NCBI RefSeq assembly: GCF_000952685.1
Contig: NZ_JYHV01000016.1
Coordinates: 54,756-118,755, forward strand
DNA length: 64,000 nt
From: Stutzerimonas stutzeri
GTDB taxonomy: Bacteria > Pseudomonadota > Gammaproteobacteria > Pseudomonadales > Pseudomonadaceae
Reading direction: 5' to 3'
A program made the position numbers and the translations under genes. Every line of letters begins with the position of its first letter. The first letter of the stretch is position 1. This document shows positions 61,901 to 64,000 of the stretch, one piece after another. Under the pieces are notes generated by a model. The model saw only the letters and a list, made by a program, of their open reading frames with translations, made no database searches and was not told where the DNA came from.

Positions 61901-64000
61901 GACCTGCTGTTGACCGCCGTGGGTCGCGCGCTGTGCGACTGGACCGGCGCCGACGAGGCGCTGCTGGAAGTGGAAGGCCATGGCCGCGATGCCTTTGACG
62001 ACGGCGAGCCGCTGGATTTGTCGGCTGCAGTCGGCTGGTTCACCTGCCTTTACCCCTTGCTCCTGCGCCCGAGCGGCGAGCCCGGTGCGGCGCTGCGTGC
62101 GGTGAAGGAAGCGCTGCGTGCGGTACCGCGCGCCGGTATCGGCTATGGCGTGCTGCGCTACCTGAGTGGCCATGCGCAGGTGCTGAAAGCCGCGGGCCAG
62201 CCTCGCGTCACCTTCAACTACCTGGGCCAGTTCGATCAGCAGTTCGGCACCGAGACGGCGTTGCGTCCAGCCAGCGAGTCCTCCGGTCGCAGCCAGCCGG
62301 ACAATGCCCCCCTGGGCAACTGGCTGGTGATCAACGGCCGCGTACTCGGGGGTCGTCTGGAGCTGGAACTGACCTACAGCCGCGCCATGTTCACTGGCGA
62401 GGCCATCGACGCGCTTGTTCAGGGCCTGGAGCAGTCGCTGCTCGGGCTGTTGGCCCACGTGAAGGAGGCCGAGCCGCGTCTTTCACCAAGCGACGTGCCA
62501 TTGGCAGGGCTGGACCAGACCGCGCTGGACAGCCTCGCGCTGCCCGTAACCAATCTGGATGACCTCTATCCGCTGTCGCCGATGCAGCAAGGGCTGCTGT
62601 TCCATGCCCTCGATGTGCCGGGCTCGGGCCTTTACATCAACCAGCTGCGGGTCGATCTGGACGGGCTCGATGCGTCGCGCTTTATCGCTGCTTGGCGACA
62701 AGTGATTGCCCGTCATGCCGCATTGCGCACCGGTTTCCTGGTAACCGAGGGCGGCGCGCCCTTGCAGTTCGTGCTGCGCCAGGCCGGGCTGCCGGTACGC
62801 GAGCATGACTGGCGCGAGCGCGGCTTCGATCCGGCGGCAGCGGATGCCTTGGCCGATGCCGAGCGAGAGGAAGGGTTCGACCTGGCCGCGCCGCCGCTGC
62901 AGCGTGTGACTCTGGTGCGGCTGGGCGAGCACCGCTATCACCTGATCTGGACCTGCCATCATCTGATCGCCGACGGCTGGAGCAGCGCTCGGCAGATCGG
63001 CGAAGTACTCGCGCTTTACCGCGGCGAGTCGTTGCCGGCGCAGATTGGGCAGTACCGCGATTACATCGCATGGTTGCAGATTCAGAACGCCGATGCCGGT
63101 GAGCGCTTCTGGCGCGAGCGACTGGCCGACTTCGAGGAGCCGACCCTGTTGGCCGGCGCGTTGAGTCAGGCAGACGACGAGCCCGCGCGGGAGGTGAACA
63201 GCCGCTTGGATGCCAGCGCGACACGTCGCCTGCAACAGTTCGCCCAGGCCCAGCGAGTGACTCTCAATACACTGCTACAGGGGGCCTGGCTGTTGCTTTT
63301 GCAGCGCTACACGGGGCAGGCGCGACCCTGTTTCGGCGCCACCGTCGCTGGCCGCCCGGCCGGATTGCCGACGGCGGAAAGCCTGCTCGGGCTGTTCATC
63401 AACACCTTGCCCATCGTCCATCCGGTCGAGCCGGAGCAGGGTGTTGGCGACTGGCTGCGCGACCTGCAAGCGCTGAACCTGGATGCCCGCGAGTTCGAGC
63501 ACAGCCCGCTGTACGATATCCAGCGCTGGGCTGGCAAGCCGGGGCAGGCGTTGTTCGACAGCATCCTGGTATTCGAGAACTTCCCCATGGATGCCGTCCT
63601 GGCGGGCGGCGGTGATGGCCTGAAAGTCCTGAGTCAGAAACCGCTGGAAAGCACTCACTTCGCTCTGGCCCTGGTGGCCAGCGCCGGGGAGTGTCTTGAC
63701 GTGCGCTACGCCTACCGGGCTGACCTTTTGGCGGCGAGCCAAGTGGAGCGTTTGCGTGAGCACTTCGAGCGCCTGCTGCTCGCCCTGGCAGAGGACGCTG
63801 GCCGCCGTCTGGCCGAGTTGCCGATGCTGGCAGAGACCGAGCGCGAGCAACTGCTGCAGGGCTGGAATGCCACCGAAGCGGCGTTCCCTGATGCCGTTCA
63901 ATTGCAAACGCTACTGGAACAACAGGCCGCGCGCCAGCCGGATGCCCTGGCGCTGCAATTCGGCGCACAGCGCCTGAGCTACCGCGAGCTGCACAGCCGT
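52916..64000 (+). CDS. pvdL: PvdL-like siderophore NRPS (FAAL-T-C-A-T-C-A-T-E-C-A...), 3'-truncated
   Basis: The frame from ATG 52916 (AAGGTG upstream) stays open to the window end, 3695 codons. Domains in order: fatty acyl-AMP ligase (about 10-550, with VSWLPLFHDMGLIGGLLQPI); carrier (Ser616); condensation C1 (HHIVADG at 802); adenylation A1 (about 1125-1605, with FMSFAFDGAHERWLTAL); carrier (Ser1659); C2 (HHIVSDG at 1846); A2 (about 2170-2655, with SSVAADLGHTSLFGALCSGG); carrier (Ser2701); epimerisation (HHLAVDG at 2882); C3 (HHLIADG at 3348); start of A3. This is exactly the PvdL order, which makes acyl-Glu-D-Tyr-Dab, the pyoverdine chromophore precursor. The A1 and A2 sequences resemble the PvdL Glu and Tyr domains as I remember them. 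A3 specificity lies outside the window. Confidence 0.95.
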   Translation, partial: MNDRYDAAANLLEVLCQRAAETPHDIALRFIAEGVDEPLTYRALDERARDLAVWLLQHGQPGDRAVLLLHSSPEYVTAFFACLYAGIIAVPAYPPESVRPQHLARLRAILDDAEPSLVLTDSSLIDALRPACQRTGGTSPQLLAVDQTPTGLASGWGMPELSDTHIAFLQYTSGSTSTPKGVQVSHGNLLANERLIRHGLDMRADDVMVSWLPLFHDMGLIGGLLQPIYSGIPCVLMSPRYFLERPRRWLEAISRYGGTVSGGPDFAFRLCCERIRESAMDGLDLSSWRLAFSGSEPIRPDTLERFASTFAPVGFDPNALYASYGLAEATLFVAGGQRGKGIGLMAVDPTALAANQGRPGQGITLVSCGRPQPGHDVQLVDPVSGETVAPGGIGEIWSSGPSVALGYWRNPEASAQVFIERDGRTWLRTGDLGFLHNDELYVTGRLKDMIIVRGQNLYPQDIERCVEEEVDVVRKGRVSAFAVEHNGREGIGIAAEVGRSVRKLVPAATLIKAISAALAETFQEAPLVVALLEPGALPKTSSGKLQRSACRHKLADGTLGTYAVQRAGESSVADPATVTLASLNEAEQAMAALWCEVLQVPQVARDDHFFTLGGDSIRATQLLARLRERHGRAVDMRLLFEAPELGAFVAALASHAASAEAPRNVSRLARADLLPLSPAQRRLWFLWKLEPHSALYHIAGSLTLLGELDRPALRQAFADLLVRHETLRSRFIEGADGEVQLRLAEPGAVPFSEIDLSAQPDTAEADAACFAAEPFDLASGPLLRLRLQRLGEGRQTLLLCVHHIVADGASLNLLLEEFAACYAARLQDRSATLPALEVQYLDIAAAQQQALDAGEGARLLDWWRAHLGDEHSPLELPYALASTHKAGRRAGFVEQRLDDSLAADLRGLAQRHGVTLAMLLLAAFNLLLQRFSGQHDLRVGLTQAGRDQLASERLVGFFVNLLVMRCDLSANPTLAGLLRQVRDGLLEAQAHQGLPFEQLVEALQPERSHGRHPLCQVAYDYQVRTDPSLPGLAAESLRQIDLETPFDLVLRVRESRDGVELSFCYAAERYAAEGMARMAEQFLALLRVLPTQPAESPLEASAWLDAALWRADAPVQDATFEPLAARIATQAAERPQAVAVLDDECEMSFAELDARANRLAQALVAAGVGPESRVGVALPRGLDIPLALLAVMKAGGAYVPLDLDYPHERLSWLMQDAGIGWLISHASLAERLRSTENVQRLDLDRFDYAGWPAECPPSRIHPANLAYLIYTSGSTGQPKGVAVAHGEIAAHCRAIGQRYAMSPADRELTFMSFAFDGAHERWLTALSHGASLLVRGEALWTPEETLERLKRHQVTVTALPPAYLQQLAEQAARLGHAPSMRIYCFGGDAVPEAAFELARRSLKAEHLINGYGPTETVVTPLLWKADATARCGAAYAPIGEAVGARALYVLDEHMQPLPRGVAGELYIGGEMLARGYHRRPGMTAERFVADPFGTAGGRLYRTGDRVRWREDGVMDYLGRVDQQVKIRGFRIEPGEIEARLRALDGVREAAVVCREGAGGRRLVAYVAPALPVDALKAALREQLPEYMVPAQILGLERLPLNANGKIDRKALPEVAETGRDCYVPPRDGLEHQLAELWAGLLEVPRISREDDFFELGGHSLLATRLVSRIRRDLKLDCPLQVIFEASRLDAFATRVAALGSGAGRPPLRALPRDGALPLSPAQSRLWFFWQMEPQSAAYNVPGALRLRGALDEAALRQTFAALVARHETLRTTFDERDGEPCQIIHPHVELPLARLDLSTQPDAEVQTRRLAEEEAARPFDLRDGPLLRLTLLRLADEEHVLLLTLHHIVSDGWSIRVLMDEFAALYRAALDGIEAQLPVLPVQYADYAQWQRTLLADGEGERQLAWWVEQLGRDNPILALATDRQRPAQQSYRGGSLGFELDAELSERLKALARSQDVTLFMLLLSAYGVLLRSWSGQDDLRVAVPVANRQQLETEGLIGFFVNTQVFPCRIDPQASFADLLASLKPLALGAQAHQDLPFEQLVEALQPERSLAWNPLAQVKFNFGFDVSALPAAGPLRLELFSEEQYGARFDLALDMAEASDDGRLRGSFVFARDLFDASTVARIAAVFVWQLEQLCARPFEPLARLAPAPAEARSELAGERRPWPAADVLRLFAHQRDARPDEAAVEAWDGRYSYAELDAAANRLAHALRAEGLGPGERVALCEARGARWVLMLLGVLKSGAAYVPLDPALPAARLQGLLVESGARRVLVGDAQIAAIFGDAALQVDADGPQNFPAQAPSLVIDPASPAYVIFTSGSSGQPKGVVVSHAALANYVQGVLTRLDGQPGEGWAMVSSVAADLGHTSLFGALCSGGRLCLASADEVGDAERFAAFMQGRAVDVLKVVPSHLAGLLAAAPQPASVLPRRLLVVGGEATSGPLLARLRELTPALRVVNHYGPTETTVGVLTHEWRAGDALPDGSLAIGRPLPNVHVRVVDSQLASLPLGVPGELLIAGAGLAEGYLGQPELTTERFVELDGERHYRSGDRVRLRADGEIEFLGRLDEQVKIRGYRVEPAELAQVLKRLPGVRDAQVLAEREGDGPLRLLAWCVADGDAETLRQALAAEVPEYLLPAHLMLLPALPLTANGKVDRQALPRPGAATVHDEQPLNELESQLAAIWQAVLKVERVGAEDNFFELGGDSILSLQIIARIRKLGFKLSPKQLFERQTVRQLAQWLEVRAVPTAVPTTVVAPANSEAPLAPVQARFFERVPTALRSHWNQAVLLEPLESLDLDALDRAVHALLERHPALRLRQDGDSPRLRIAEIGALDLTLLWRRRAPDQQTLERLCNEAQRSLDLRQGPLLRAMHVSLEQGGERLLLVIHHLAVDGVSWRILLDDLHRAYRAARAGQPITLPAEGDSHAAWAARQQVLATSPALAAELPYWQAQLADAPRIPQAVPDAPATWREAQQRRLSLDAGTTDELLGPVLAAQRLRINDLLLTAVGRALCDWTGADEALLEVEGHGRDAFDDGEPLDLSAAVGWFTCLYPLLLRPSGEPGAALRAVKEALRAVPRAGIGYGVLRYLSGHAQVLKAAGQPRVTFNYLGQFDQQFGTETALRPASESSGRSQPDNAPLGNWLVINGRVLGGRLELELTYSRAMFTGEAIDALVQGLEQSLLGLLAHVKEAEPRLSPSDVPLAGLDQTALDSLALPVTNLDDLYPLSPMQQGLLFHALDVPGSGLYINQLRVDLDGLDASRFIAAWRQVIARHAALRTGFLVTEGGAPLQFVLRQAGLPVREHDWRERGFDPAAADALADAEREEGFDLAAPPLQRVTLVRLGEHRYHLIWTCHHLIADGWSSARQIGEVLALYRGESLPAQIGQYRDYIAWLQIQNADAGERFWRERLADFEEPTLLAGALSQADDEPAREVNSRLDASATRRLQQFAQAQRVTLNTLLQGAWLLLLQRYTGQARPCFGATVAGRPAGLPTAESLLGLFINTLPIVHPVEPEQGVGDWLRDLQALNLDAREFEHSPLYDIQRWAGKPGQALFDSILVFENFPMDAVLAGGGDGLKVLSQKPLESTHFALALVASAGECLDVRYAYRADLLAASQVERLREHFERLLLALAEDAGRRLAELPMLAETEREQLLQGWNATEAAFPDAVQLQTLLEQQAARQPDALALQFGAQRLSYRELHSR

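Noticed and set aside
52916..64000. Lipopeptide (corrugatin-type) synthetase instead of PvdL
   Set aside because: The FAAL start would allow it, but domain order, the A1 GAHERW and A2 VAADLGHTSLFG stretches, and neighbours pvdS, pvdG and mbtH all fit PvdL better.

Overview
The window reads as the chromosome of a high-GC gammaproteobacterium, almost certainly Pseudomonas in the broad sense. A PvdL-type peptide synthetase, a PvdS-like sigma factor, PvdA and PvdE together are diagnostic of fluorescent pseudomonads. Genes are tightly packed, often with 1-11 bp overlaps. I saw no tRNA, rRNA, CRISPR array or insertion sequence.

Positions 1-22830 hold a type III secretion system (T3SS) of the rhizobial (Rhc) kind. 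It starts inside a repeat-rich HrpK/HrpF/NolX-type translocator whose 5' end lies outside the window. Next come a 53-residue secreted-type protein, the FHA-bearing inner ring protein SctD, two small cytosolic proteins and the export gate SctV. The outer membrane module that follows looks borrowed from Tad pili: a CpaC/RcpA-like secretin (RhcC2), a CpaD-like lipoprotein and, on the other strand, a TadD-like TPR lipoprotein. The secretin N-domain is a separate gene (RhcC1/NolW). The operon then runs sctI-J-K-L-N-O-Q-R-S-T-U, the order of rhizobial nolW-B-T-U-V. SctU has lost the NPTH autocleavage motif, no SctP ruler gene is visible, sctQ has a good internal start, and a 32-codon ORF is coupled to sctU. 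A 961-residue LysM protein closes the cluster.

Positions 23000-28700 encode a tripartite RND efflux pump (adaptor, pump, outer membrane factor) behind a perfect inverted repeat. Positions 28870-36700 are a mixed metabolic region: two small envelope genes, periplasmic L-asparaginase, an orphan WecG/TagA/CpsF glycosyltransferase, a LysR regulator divergent from an amidase plus MFS pair, and a DUF6196-like gene.

Positions 36743-64000 form an iron/siderophore locus. It contains FhuB- and FhuD-like uptake genes, a TonB-dependent receptor with a signalling domain, a PvdE-type exporter, a divergent FecR/FecI pair, PvdA (ornithine hydroxylase), an IucB-like N-acyltransferase, FhuF reductase and FhuC ATPase. 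Then come a PvdS-like sigma gene divergent from mbtH, a type II thioesterase, a SyrP-like hydroxylase and a giant PvdL-like synthetase that runs off the window. Fur boxes and PvdS-type iron-starvation boxes sit in front of the biosynthetic genes. Iron limitation would relieve Fur repression of pvdS, PvdS would switch on pvdA and the mbtH-pvdL operon, and the FecI/FecR pair would tune receptor expression. The predicted product is an acylated, pyoverdine-like peptide carrying N-acyl-N-hydroxyornithine and probably beta-hydroxyaspartate, with iron released in the cytosol by FhuF.

All family assignments come from reading motifs, lengths and gene order; no database search was run.
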